Below are positions 34,997-47,095 of a stretch of 64,000 nt of DNA, piece by piece. Source of the DNA: Epiperipatus broadwayi (lineage: Eukaryota; Onychophora; Udeonychophora; Euonychophora; Peripatidae); NCBI GenBank assembly GCA_028023455.1, contig JAQFVV010000001.1, positions 27,396,426 to 27,460,425 on the forward strand, given 5' to 3'. The position numbers and the translations under genes are program-made. The notes beneath the pieces are model-generated. The model was not told where the DNA came from and made no database searches. It worked only from the letters and a program-made list of their open reading frames with translations. Positions within the stretch are counted from its first letter, which is position 1. Each line of letters begins with the position of its first letter.

Positions 34997-37900
34997 CCAT
35001 GAATTTTATTGCTTTGTCTACTATTGTAAAATACATATACTGTTTATTATTTCAAAACAAATTGATTTCTACTAGAGTATAAATTGATTTTTCTCTATCA
35101 AAACAAATTTTGTGCTATAAAATTCTTCAGAACTATTTCAGATTATGAAAATGTATTATCAGATTACCAAATTCTTATTAGGATCTCTGATTACCAAAAA
35201 GCCACTATGTAAATGTTAAATGAGTGGTAACCCAAGGGTATCATGTTGAAAAGGATTTATAAGGACTGTATTTTTTTCATCATATCTTTAATCATGTATT
35301 TAGAATAATTTTTAATCATGTATTTAGAATAATTTTGAAAAAATCAACAATTTATGATTTGCATTAGACACTACATTACTAGATGAAAATAAATAAGATT
35401 TGAAATATTTTGTTTTCAAAGTGAAATGAAAAAGTGAAATAGCTGGGCTCTTAATATCAAAAATATTTTTTTTATTAGTAAAATAAAAAAAGAATTTTAA
35501 ATAAATACTGATAATCTAGAAATAAAAGATTGTATTTCTAGAATTTAAAATTTGCAAAAATAATTACTTTACTAAATAAATCTGATAATTAATGACAGTG
35601 ATACCTTAAAGATAAAAATGAGAATTGCCCCACATTATTTTTTCTAATATTAGTATATGATTGTGAAAATTGGACTTTATATTATTGTAGACAAAAGATT
35701 AATACTTTTGAATTATGGAGCTGAAGAAAGCTTCTTTGAATTACTTTAAAGTAAAAAAGAATCAGTAAATCAGTCATTAAATGAATTTAATCTGAATGTA
35801 TAGGTTGATGGTTTATTGTAAAAAAAAAAAATTAAAAAAAAGCCCCAAGTTATCCATGTCTGTGAACTGTGAATGATGACTGATATAATGGAGATCCAAG
35901 ACATAGTCTAGCTAAATCTTGAGCAGATAATAATAATCATATTTAGGTGAGACTTCTTTGTTTTTTATTATATCATTCACATTTAATTGTGATTGTTATA
36001 ATTATAAAGAGGAGCAGATGGATATAAATGGATTAAGAAAGTTTTTTGATTTTTTTTAAATTACTGTGTTAATGTTGAATTGCATTATAAATGTTAATTT
36101 AACTAATCTAGACAACTTCATATGAGCCATGTTATTGCAAAATTTTTTGAAGAAATGCTACACTTTTCTATTTTTTTTTCTTTAATTGTATGTGAATTTA
36201 TCATGGTTCCCATGTTGTTTCCTGAGTTAACTTAGCATCTTTCATCTAATGTAACCAATTAGAACGGTGTATTCAGTTATTAGTTTAAATTTTATATTTC
36301 AATTTATTTTTTTTACTTCCAACATTTTGTAATTGTAATCAGGATTAAATCAATAAATGTTTTTAATAGCTTCAAAAGTTATGGACTTAATATTTTTTTA
36401 AAAAAGGTTAATAGTAAATAAAATATGACTATTATACTTATTTGAGCAGATTAATTATATTAACTTATGAATAAAATATAACAAATGGATTTTATTCTTT
36501 AATTCATAATCATTGTGAAGTTAGTAATTTAATTAATCTCATTGATTCAATTATTTTATAAATTAAAATCTTATATTCTTTTACATTTCTGTTGGAAAAA
36601 AAAATAGTCAATTTGTGAAGATAGGTGGCATTTCAGGTAAGAAATTTGCTATAAGGAGAAGTCACAGTGCATCACATCACATATAAATTTGTGTAACCTC
36701 TTGTCTTCAAGTCAAAAGTGTTAAACAGTCCAATTGTCTTTCTTTATTAGTTCCATCCTAAAATTCTTTTTGTATGTTTTTTAATATCATAAAGGACTCT
36801 TTCCCACATATTTCTTCAAACTTCCCAGAATGTCTCTTTCTCTTGTAGGATCAAACATTATTTTCTTATTTCTGTGTTATTTCTTCAAGCCAAACTATTT
36901 AGCTATCATATGATGCTATTTAGGTTCATTAGATTAGACTATATTCATATTATAAAGCCAAAATAAAATATTCATATTTTTCTGTCAGGATTGGTTTAGT
37001 CATGTCTACTTTGGACAACCAAATTTAAAAAAAAACTAATGTAAGTAAGGAATAAAACAGGCAAAACTCTCCATACAGTAGCATAGTGATCATGTAATGT
37101 TTAGTGGTTTAAATAAGAAGTATATAGCATAGCGCCTAATTGTGATACACATTGGTTACAGTTATTCAGAGACTTTGGAATATCCAATTGGCCAATTTTA
37201 GTAATAGCACAAATAACAATAATGACTAATAAGAGACATATTGAATAAATGAAATAAAAATCATTAGGAATTCATTAAAATATATTAAAATAATACTATA
37301 ATGATTGTTATTTATTGGATTCTATAGCTAAGCAGATAATTTAACAGTTATTTAATTTTTTTTTATTATATTAAATTACCTCAATAAGTACTAACTAATT
37401 CTTAAGTCATGTATTCATTTACATAACACTTACTAATATCTTTCTGAAAACAATCATGGACAAAGTTTCAGTAGTAAACTGATAATTTTAGCTATCAAAT
37501 GAATAACAATTGGTTGCACATTAAAATTAAATTCGATATATGCGCATGTATATATTGCCTTTGAATTTTACTTTGCAGTTAACACTAGCACAGAGTCTAA
37601 TTAAATATCCTTTCATAGTCACATGTATGAATATTACACATTTAAATACTCTTTACAATATGCATTCGTACCATGCCAAATAATCATCATTGTTTAAATT
37701 AATATTATAACCTCACACCTACTCTACAAATATTTGAATTATCTCGAAAATTATAACCATCCAATCAAGACTATATTAATAAATTAATAAAATAAAAGAA
37801 CATTCCAGCATCAGCTTTAGCAGGCTGCCCATAAATCCCTCAACTTTATTTTATCCTTTTTTAAAATAAAATATCTAAATACTGGTCACAATCATATATT

Positions 37901-38400
37901 TTAAAATCTGATAGGGTATTAAATCTCCATTGATCTACCAGTTCTGATTTATATTTATAAGGCTTACATAAATAATATTATTTTCTTATAATTTAAATAA
38001 TTATTAGTATGATTTGGAAGAGCCAAACTATATATATACATTTTAAATAAACAATTTAACTGTGGGGTTTAGTTCACACAAATAATTCACTTTTTAAAAA
38101 CTTAAACTAGCATTAAAATAATATAATATGAATTAAATTATTAAGTTTAATTTTTACAATATTTATTAGTTTAAAGAAAAAAGATCAATGGTGAAATAAT
38201 AATAATAATAATATAAGTTTATAGATAAAAGAAAGTTTGTTTAGCATTTAAATCAAATTCATGAAATGTCTGTAGATTAAAATGATTCCTTAGATCAGTT
38301 TTTAGGCAGCAGTCAGAAAAGTTCATCTGCGATAATAAATTGTTTTTTTTTTTTTTTAATGCATGTTTTTTATTTTATTTATTTTAAAATTCCAAGTTGA
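34997..38400. other. Non-coding stretch with minor repeats
   Basis: Contents: a 24-bp tandem duplication at about 35286..35333 (TTTAATCATGTATTTAGAAT), a retroelement-tail fragment at 36650..36705, a short string at 37066..37096 (CTCTCCATACAGTAG) matching the foldback repeat at 61.8 kb, and an (AAT)n microsatellite at about 38197..38212. No genes were recognised. Confidence 0.5.
36650..36705 (+). repeat. Retroelement tail fragment
   Basis: CTATAAGGAGAAGTCACAGT followed by a CATCACATCACAT end, matching the tail inserted at 21773..21812 in the DNA transposon. The same tail family recurs at unrelated sites, as expected for LINE or SINE 3' ends. Confidence 0.5.
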
Positions 38401-39430
38401 AGTTGCTTTTGCAGGATATTATGATTTCCTTGACTGATTTTATTATTTTTAAACATTGAGTCACAATCAGGTTACAAATTATTTATTGGTTCATAATCAG
38501 TTTGTCACATATGTGAAATATTATCATTGATAGCTGTAGACTAATTTTTAGCCACTTCAAGACCCAAGAGCATTCCTGTGAGCAGTTTCTATCCACATAG
38601 GAAGGCCTTCTTAGATGTAGACTAACAATACATGGAAGATTTTCCTGGTGCCTGAAAAAGATTCTTGTTTGTGGCACATTACTTGTAGGTAAAATCTCTA
38701 TTAACAATCAGCATGGATATGCAGGAAAAAGTCAAAAGAAGAAAAGATAAGAATATAAGACAAGCTGATGTCTGTCATCTGCTCTTTATACTACAGTTTT
38801 TACTTAAGAATTTGTAATCTCATAATTAAAAACAGCCTTATAAAAATAGTTCTATTTTTAAACATATTAAACATTTTATGACAAGAAAAGAGTACATTTT
38901 AATATGATACAAATTTTTATCTTTGATTTTAATTGATTTTATGTATAAACCTTAATCTAATATCCTGTAGGTTTTTTTTTTACTTGGATCATATTAATTA
39001 AAAACTGTGTTTAAATAAATCCTTCAATTTCAATAAAGGATTTATCTTATAAAAAAAAAAAAAAATGTATTTCCTATTTAAAATAACAATCTAAATTATA
39101 AAATATTTTTATTTAAACACAAATGAAATTTCTATATCTAATATGTGGACAAATATCTATACTAAATTTAAAATGTAAATTGTTATGTGATATTTACTTG
39201 GATCTACTATTTGTAATATGCTATTTAATTTTTGAACCTTAAATTACTTTTTCTATTGCCAACTATCCAACTAAACTTGAAATATAGATTTCCATTTCAA
39301 ATTTTTCTCTATGGAATGGGAAAAAACTTTTTATTATTAATATCTAATTTTAAATTTTCCAAAGAAATTTTTTTTTTTTTTTATCATTAAAACAAATAGT
39401 GTATCTTCATGTTCCATTACTATTCCATGT
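38401..39430. other. Non-coding, unassigned
   Basis: 38480-38780 is less AT-rich but has no recognisable product. The remainder is AT-rich with poly-A and poly-T. Confidence 0.45.
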
Positions 39431-39439
39431 GTTTAATCA

Positions 39440-40020
39440 CTTTTTTCTGGACTCTGACTGAAAATCTCCATCAAGGCCCTCTTCATTATCATTTTGGATC
39501 GGATTTATAATAACTCGGTTTTACTATCTCCTTGGGATGGTAATGTTTTTAGTAATTTTCTTCCACCATGCCTTGGAATTACTTTTGGCCTTGCTTGGGA
39601 TGCTGTTGGCATTTGCTTTTCCTTTGATAAAATTTTACCAAATTTCTAGACTTATTTGATGATATTGTTATTTTTACAATTTTTATAATGCTGATATCAT
39701 ATGCTACTCCTTGTATAACTTGGACTTTACATTAAATTTTATTGTCTGCCATACTCAGGTAATCTTTACATTTGATTATATTTGTGTACTCTCCCTTGTT
39801 AGACATTTCTTTTACCTGCTGGTAGCAAACTTCATTTTCTAAACTAGTTTTTTTGTCACATTTCATCATCTTTGTATCATTACTTGCCAAGTCTATCTTT
39901 ATAATCTTAATGATTTGTCTCTTTATATCAGTAATATCTTTTACAGTTCTTTCTACTTCTTGCTGAGACAATATTTCTTTCTTTATATCACTCTCCAAGT
40001 TATTTTTTTCCCCCATAAGA
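39440..40020 (-). other. Minus-strand charged frame, possible retroelement ORF1 remnant
   Basis: A minus-strand frame of 94 codons (39732..40016) is rich in Lys, Glu, Asp and Ile (MGEKNNLESDIKKEI, then VERTVKDITDIKRQII), with the spacing of a coiled coil. The composition and the purine bias of the strand resemble the other lysine/glutamate-rich minus-strand block at 50.5-52.1 kb and the 5' part of the LINE at 23 kb. I infer a decayed LINE ORF1-like or gag-like segment. No domain is certain. Confidence 0.25.
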
Positions 40021-42096
40021 ATAAGACTTTATAAAACTAAGATCAACTTCAGCTAGCTTGATGCCAGGTATGCTCCTCTTCTCTCTGTTATTTTATTCCA
40101 CAACTGTATTTTCTTCATATTGAATTAATTCTAATGTATTTATCTACATTGAAGCAGTTAATTTAAAATGATGTTAAAAATAATAGTGTATTAAAAAAGA
40201 AAGCGAAATAAGGATTATATTTGTTAATTCAATTTTTTGTAGATAGTATAATTTTGTTATGAAATGAAGAATGGTTTTAAAAATAATAGTCATATTTTTT
40301 TCTTGACTATGGATAGAGTGAGTATATAAATGCATATGGAATAAATGTAAACAAACACACCAAAAAAACCCTACAGTGGAGCCATGAAGTACACTAAATT
40401 TTGTTTCAAGCCCTCCAGTGTTCATGGAAATAGTTATAGTAGCTTACTTTTTGTTAATAAACAATGATTAGAATAGAATATATATTGTTTATTGAACTGT
40501 AAGTATATAGTATTTTTCAAAACATATATAACAGACATTTTTTGTATGTATATTCTGAATATATAAATCAAAATTATAATATAAACAAAATTTAAAAAAA
40601 AGTAATAATAATATAATTATTAATAATAAATGGAGACCGTATTTATTTTATTTCACTCATGCACCTATTGAAGCATCTGTATTTTTATCTTTGTAACAGT
40701 TTTTTTTTCAGTAACTTTTTTGTCGGGCAGAACAATAGATTCTTCTTTTTTTTTAAGAAATTACTATAGCCCATTATGTTAATGTTTAATGAATATTCTT
40801 AAATCTTGTAAAACTTTTACTTTTAGGAAATATTCAGAAAGTATAACAAAGATAGATTAAAATATTTGTGCTTTCAACATAAACTGTAGATAGTTTTACC
40901 TGTAATTTGTATGTGCTCTGTTGCAGAGATGGAAAAATGCCTGCGGAATATGCAAATTTTAATGTTTTGTTTTTTTTTTTGGTTTATTTATTTACATTTT
41001 TGGTTGTTTGTTTACATTTTATTTTGGATAATGTATAATTAAAATAATTTAGTTAGATACAGCTTAGGTTGCAATTCTACTATTTAATTTATTACATAAA
41101 AATAAATGAACAGTGTTAGTGATTAATTTTGATGATAAATAAAAAAATAAAATATGTCATTCTGATTATTATTATTTTAAAAGAAAAAAATATTAATATC
41201 TAAAATTTTGTTTTGTTTATTACAATTAGTTTTGTTTAAAGAATGCTATGTCGATTGTGATAATATAAAAATATTTTCATTAACTCGATAGTCTGATAGA
41301 TAAGAAGATGGGAAAGAAAGGGGAGAGATTTATTTCTCTCAGTCGCCAGATTTCTAAGAGTTGGATTAATGGATTAATTTATAATTGTATTACTCTTGTC
41401 TAATGGTTGATTTCATAATCATTGTGTGATGGAAGCAAACCATGAAATGTTTGGATAACTAATGCCATTAGGAGCTTCACTACTGGATCATAAGCAGGTC
41501 CCAAAGAAAAGAAAACCTCATATTTAGTAAAACTGATTAGACAATTATTTTTTTATAGTGCACTTTACAACAAAGTAAAGTGATCCAAATGATAATATTG
41601 TTTTATTATTAATTTCTTTGTTTTATTTCAAAGTATTATTGATGGTATAGTTAAAGCATTCTAAAAATAAATGGTTCAAATATAGTTTAATAATTATTGT
41701 ACTTTTAAAAAATATTCAGTTTAAAGAATATTTTTTAAAAAAGAACAATTATTGATAGGAAAATGTTTTCATTGATTTTCTATACACATTGGAATATCTA
41801 AGTTTTTAAAAGAAATAATTAAAAAAATTATAAATATATACAGTCATAATTTTATAATTGGATATTGTTTATAATCTTTTAAAATAAGCTTAGATAAATA
41901 TAACATGAAATATCAACTTTTAAACTACATAAAATAGAGTTTATTTTGTGGAACTGAACAGATATTTTTATTTTATATACATGTGTAAAGAGATTGTGCT
42001 GTAATGACCTTATAATTTAGGAATAAGATCTCAACTTGTAGACGTATGTTAAGCAAATGTATTATTGTATATGTCGTGTAAGTTTAAAGAATCAGG
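40021..42096. other. Non-coding, unassigned
   Basis: AT-rich. 41280-41530 is more complex and repeat-like (GGGAAAGAAAGGGGAGAGAT) but has no partner in the window. Confidence 0.45.
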
Positions 42097-42345
42097 GGTA
42101 CTTAGATATTAGTCCTGCAATGTAGGGGAGATGGTACATCTTTTCACATCCGCAATGCTAGCTCAAAGCGCCACAGTTTGTGGAGAGGGAGGCAAATGGT
42201 TTTGCCAGCACAAAACGTTGGCATACACAAGAAATTATACTATGTAATATCTGTGATAATGTATGTTAATTTATAATTTTTAATTATTGCAGGTGTGAAA
42301 AGGTGTACCATCTCTCCTATGTTGCAGGATTAATACATAAGTACC
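42097..42345. repeat. Foldback/MITE element, family A copy 1
   Basis: A 249-bp element with inverted ends of about 50 bp. It starts GGTACTTAGATATTAGTCCT and ends with the complement (TTAATACATAAGTACC). The arms also share GGGAGATGGTAC and CTTTTCACA. AATCAG lies just outside both ends and may be part of a target-site duplication. The centre is a GC-richer unique segment (42150-42230). The relative is at 59360..59633. Confidence 0.85.
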
Positions 42346-44040
42346 AAATCAGACATTTTAATTATAATGATGATGATATATTTAGCATAATAATGTTACT
42401 GATGAATATAGCAGCATTTTATATGTTAAGTAGAAAATAGATATAAAGAAAATATTTTATATAAAAGTAAAATTAAGAGTATATGTGTTCTTAATAATAT
42501 ATGTGTTCTTAATAATATAAAAATGTTTTTGATTTTAAAGGAATAAAATTAAATGGCTGTCAGAGCAAATTTTTTATAGAACATTTAAAAGATATATTTA
42601 TAACATGTATAATTGTATAAAATTTCTGCATAGGTTCATAATTTGAAATATTTAGTAAATCAACATAAATTATATATGGTAGACAAATATAAATATAGAA
42701 AATAGTTGGTAAGCACGGTAGAAATAGTGTATGTTTTTGGTCTGCAAACATTTTCAATTTACTTGTGTGTATGAATTTTTATATGGGATATATATTTATT
42801 TAACACATATAAATAGTTTTCAATATATTTATTTATTTTATAAATGAATATAGGAGTACAATTCTAAGAAAAGAAACTATGAGTAGCTATATTAGGTATT
42901 TATTTATTTAATTTGTATATTTTATTCCTGAGTTTTTTGGAATCAAGTTACATTGTTATTTATTATATAAGTCCTTAGTCTATTTTGAATGATCTGTAGT
43001 TTTGATGAGTTGAGATAACTGTTGAGTTAATCTAATATGGATAAGGAGTTGTAGCATGAGTATGTACTGGAAAGCATGTTCATTTGTGTGACACTCATAA
43101 TTTAGAAATAGTTGCAAGTTGGGATGGATTATATTAATGGTTTGTAATCATATTCTAATTAAATTCACTTTCATATCATTATAATTTTGGATTCCTAATG
43201 ATGAAGCTGATAAACTTATACCCCTGAAAGGAAAAGTAAGGCCTCAATAAATTTATATCTTTGGGAAGAAAAATATATTGCCTTGAAACAAATAAGTAAA
43301 TAAACAATAATAAAATAAATAAATACATACCTGGTGTTTACATTTTACACTTTCATCTGTCTTATCCTAAAATTGACTATCCATAGTTTATTTTCTTAGA
43401 ATAGTACTCCTATATCTTTTTTGCAAAAATAATAAATAAATATATAGTAAATTATTTATACAAATTAGAACTAAATCTGTGAGTCCAACACTAAAATTTA
43501 TTTACACATGTAAATCAAACTTTAAATATATGAGATTAATAACATACATTATTTTGACTACACATAACAATTACTGTCATTTTTTGTGTTTGCTTAATTA
43601 CATCTATAATTTATTTTGATTTATTAAATGTTTCAATAATGAACTTGAACAGAAATTTTACATAACAATTTCAAACTAATATTAATAATTATAAAATCTC
43701 TGATGGATTATATAGAGTGAATATACTTTCAAATATTTTATAAAACATTTGCTTTTTCATGCCGTTTAATTTTATTCTCTTTAAAGCTGGACACATCTTT
43801 ATATTATTAAGAACACATATACCTCTCATCTTCTTTTTATATAAAATATTTCATATATATTGATTTTCATATCCATATTTTTTTTAATTATTTGTTTTGA
43901 AAACTTATAGTTATTCAAATGTGTGTTTTTAAAAACCATTATCATCATTATTAATAATAAAAATAAACTCATTTTCTCTTTAAAAATCTGGTCCCAAATA
44001 ATTTTCATATATAAAAAAATCAATAAAATTGTTTTCTCCC
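42346..44040. other. Non-coding, AT-rich
   Basis: No genes recognised. Open frames at 42560..42757 and 43826..44023 (minus) are AT-rich and unsupported. Confidence 0.5.
42478..42518. repeat. Short tandem duplication
   Basis: ATATGTGTTCTTAATAAT occurs twice in tandem, followed by an AT-rich continuation. Confidence 0.8.
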
Positions 44041-44160
44041 CATTTTTTTTTTAAAGTTATTTTCATGACTCTCTATATATTCCAATACATTATACATATT
44101 TTCAATATTTTACCTACTTGCAGTCATTATCAAAGGTCTACAAATATATATTTATATACA
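44041..44160 (-). repeat. Repeat end with hammerhead-like core, inverted partner of 46330..46440
   Basis: On the minus strand it reads TTTGATAATGACTGCAAGTA and then a GTATAATGTATTGGAATAT-type tail. It is the inverted, diverged counterpart of 46330..46440. The pair brackets the foldback at 44.5-45.1 kb and the DNA transposon at 45.2-46.2 kb. Confidence 0.65.
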
Positions 44161-44387
44161 TTATTATTATAAGTATATAATTTTTAACTCATAATATTTC
44201 TTTAGCATCTACCTATATTTCTTTACATTAGATATATTTTACTACTATTATTACTTACATCCCCCTATTCTTTATTATTTAAAATTTTTTATTACATCTT
44301 ATCCAAATGAATGAAACTGTTATATACTACTCTTTGTTTAACAATTTGCTCTATTTAAATCTGTTTTTTTGTTAATAAATAAGCTTC

Positions 44388-44460
44388 CTTTTAACATTTT
44401 TTCCTTATATAATTTCGCATTTTCTAAATGTGAAATTATATAAGGAAAGAATGTTAAAAG
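44388..44460. repeat. Perfect-stem hairpin
   Basis: CTTTTAACATTTTTTCCTTA at 44388 is matched by its inverted copy ending at 44460 (TAAGGAAAGAATGTTAAAAG). Arms are about 33 bp with two mismatches and a short loop. It has no coding content. Confidence 0.88.
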
Positions 44461-44508
44461 AAGTATTAATAATTTTTATTAGTTATTCATTAGATTAGAG
44501 ATTATTCA

Positions 44509-45138
44509 GTAATGAATATTTCTGTAGTGTAATTTTCACTACACTCTCACGCAAGGTAGTGACTGGTTTCTATCTGCTTCTAATACCTTGTGAAGAGATA
44601 TAATCATTAATATCTAACCAAAGATATGTGAAAAAGATCTTTGAACCCCAAGGGGTGTACATTTCGAGTTGAACCAGCATTCATTAGTTGGCCCAGACCA
44701 TAATCTCTTATCCATATTTTTATCATTCTTCAGTATATTTATAACTAGCAAATTACTATACCAGCACTCATCAGTTGGCCCAGATCACAATCTCTTAACC
44801 ATAGCTTTATCATTGTTCAGTATATATATATAGATAACAAATTACTATAGTTTAATTGATAATTAACTATAATAATTTGTTACCTATATAAATACTGAAC
44901 AGTGATAAAAATATAGGTAAGAGGTTGTGGTCTGGGCCAACTGATGAAGACTGGTTCCACGAAATGTGCATCTTGAGGATCATAGATTTTTTTTCACATA
45001 TCTTTGGTCATATGTTTATAATTACAACTTCCACAAGGTGTTAAAAGTGGATAGAAACCAGTTCCTACCTTGCTGAAAGTAGTGTAGTGCTAAAAGTAGT
45101 ATAGTGAAAAATATACTATAGAAATATTATTCATTAAT
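44509..45138. repeat. Large foldback element with internal duplication
   Basis: The left arm (44509..44850) and right arm (44855..45138) are inverted copies over nearly their whole length. Matching landmarks include AGTGTAATTTTCACTACACT / GTATAGTGAAAAATATACTA, the CAAGGTAGTGACTGGTTTCT block, CAAAGATATGTGAAAAAGAT, and the GGCCCAGACCATAATCTCTT block. The left arm holds the last of these twice (44672..44758 and 44762..44850), a tandem duplication of about 88 bp absent from the right arm. The arms carry hammerhead-like cores (separate entry). No reading frame is visible. Confidence 0.88.
44938..44990 (+). ncRNA. Hammerhead ribozyme-like core
   Basis: CTGATGA (44941..44947), a 13-nt segment that in the family can form a GUG/CAC stem with a CUGGUUC loop, then GAAA (44961..44964) and a possible stem III hairpin (AUC UUGAG GAU) ending CAUA. 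The conserved boxes match the hammerhead core exactly. The left arm has the same unit on the minus strand with one change (CTAATGA, 44681..44687; GAAA, 44662..44665). A third unit at 44768..44774 keeps CTGATGAGTG but is cut by the duplication. The distal strand of stem I was not identified, so self-cleavage is unproven. Confidence 0.4.
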
Positions 45139-45239
45139 ATTAAAAAAAAGTTTATATATTAACAAAGGGAAAACAGTTTTGAATAGAACAAATTGTTAAA
45201 TAATGATCTTAATTAAAAGTAATTATATAAAAAGTAATA

Positions 45240-46154
45240 TACACCTGGATCTCGTTTTATGTGGATTATTTTAATGCGATTTTGAAGTTATGCGATTTGT
45301 GTTTTTTCTTAATATCTTTCATATTTCACTATATTTATTAGATATCAAGAAATTTAAATTATTAATAACTTATTTTGACTTGAAATACTTTTTTTTTTTC
45401 AAAAATATAACGTTATAATTAGCAGCTAACGTGAATATGGCCTGAAGCTGTATTTAGAATATTAGCTTCTATGTAAATAACCTACTTATACTAATGAGTA
45501 AATAATAATAATAGATTTATATTTACATGTAAAAATATCGCAATAAATAGTCAAAAATTTTAAACTTTTAAAACGTATTTTGTTAATTATAACAGAAATA
45601 AATAATTTTTTAGATTTTTAAAATAAATAATAACGAAGATTTTACTGATTTTATAAACTGAAAATAATCTTTCTAATGATAATCTATAATCTTTTTGTTT
45701 TGATTATAATCTCATTTTTTTAATATAGAAACAAAAAACCATTAACACAGCTCAAGACTGAAAGTGGCTCTAGTTGTATGTCACATGATGAATCTGATTT
45801 CTTAACATTTCACAAGCACATGCATATTGTCAAATAGCCAAACAACTACTAATGATTAAAATATGTATGAAAAAATGTAAAATTAAATACTGTAGTTAAG
45901 TAAAAAAAGTTTGTCTTGCATTTTTTTTTTTCAAATATTTGAAAATTTTTATTAGTCATACTTTATTTCTTTATTTTTTTAAGGCAAATTTTAAGGTAAT
46001 TTTTCCTTCTTGCTTTGCTTTTGTGCGATTTCTGAAAATTACAACTTCCTACCCCCATTTTTCAAGGTAAGTTAAGTCTATTTTTTTTGCGCGATTTCTT
46101 TTGTGCGCGTTTTCTGAGAAACCTATCTACCGCATAAAACGAGACCCAGGTGTA
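45240..46154. mobile_element. Terminal-inverted-repeat DNA transposon, non-autonomous, copy 2
   Basis: A 915-bp copy of the element at 21172..22159, in the same orientation. It starts TACACCTGGATCTCGTTTTA, ends AAACGAGACCCAGGTGTA, and has TA on both sides (45238..45239 and 46155..46156). It lacks the insertion present in copy 1, so it shows the ancestral arrangement. The internal sequence matches copy 1 with scattered substitutions and small indels. No transposase is present. Confidence 0.9.
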
Positions 46155-46329
46155 TAAAGGTTTCATTCATTTATTTATTTAAGATGTAATAAAAAATTGG
46201 TTTAAAATAATAAAAAAGTAGAGGGAGATAAGTAATCATAATACTAAAATGTATATAATGAAAAAAAAAATATGTGGATGCTAAAGAAATGTTATTATAT
46301 TATAAATTAAAAATTATATATTTATAATT

Positions 46330-46440
46330 ATAATATATATATATTTGCAAATTCTTGATAATGACTACAAGGAAGTAGTCAAAACATTGGAAACATGTAT
46401 AATGTATTGGAATCTATATTGTACCGTTTATTTATATATA
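46330..46440 (+). repeat. Repeat end with hammerhead-like core
   Basis: TTGATAATGACTAC, a six-base loop and GTAGTC: a perfect 6-bp stem (46363..46368 with 46375..46380) directly followed by AAAAC. The layout is that of a hammerhead stem II between the CTGATGA-like box and the GAAAC-like box. It ends with ATAATGTATTGGAATCTATA. The inverted partner is at 44041..44160. I infer that these are terminal repeats of a Penelope-like or related retroelement family. Confidence 0.55.
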
Positions 46441-46789
46441 TGGTATAAATTGCTATTTGATATTATACATCATTAAAAAAAAAAAAGAGAGAACCCGATC
46501 TTTAATTTTTTTTTGTAATTAAATTTTTTTTAAAGAAAAACTTACAATAAAAGTTTAATTTTTCTGTTTTGTAATTTAATTAAAATAAATTCGATATTGG
46601 AAAGTGCATACTGAATAATTGATTCAGATAGTGAAAGGAAATTTGAAATGTAAAAGATTACTATCGGAAACAATTTTCTAATGGTAATTAAAGATGGCAG
46701 GAATTCATAAAGAAAAAGAGAAATAATGTAGAAGTTTACAAAATAAGAAAACAAAAGGTAAAAGAAATATGTGCAGAACTTCTAAAAAG

Positions 46790-47095
46790 GATCTGGGGAT
46801 ATAAAAGGAGCCGACAGGTTGGAAAAGGGTCTTTGTCGTTTTTTCACAGAGAGTGTTGAGCAGTTTGAGGTGTGTCCACTTAGATATGAACTGAAACTAC
46901 TCTCCATGAGTGAATAGAACTCTATTGTTTGCCGACACTTTCTCTCAGGAAAAGTCACCTAAATCGTCATCTGGCTCTACCTAAATACTGATTGGAGACT
47001 TGGAAGGAATAAAACAATAAAAAAAAAACTACTGCGGACTACTCATTGAAAGAATTGGACGTCGGATGTCACCCATGTAAATTTCAAACTTACCG
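46790..47095 (+). promoter_or_regulatory. TATA-box promoter-like island with strong splice donor
   Basis: A patch much less AT-rich than its surroundings. TATAAAAGG at 46800..46808 stands in a GC-richer context (GGGGATATAAAAGGAGCCGA). About 290 bases downstream, ACCG|GTAAGT (donor GT at 47096..47097) is a near-consensus splice donor. The stretch between has no open frame of note. It could be a promoter with a non-coding first exon, or part of an LTR, since a TGGCGCCC motif (47607..47614), like a tRNA-Lys primer site, follows 0.5 kb later in a second GC-richer patch (47520-47690). Confidence 0.35.
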
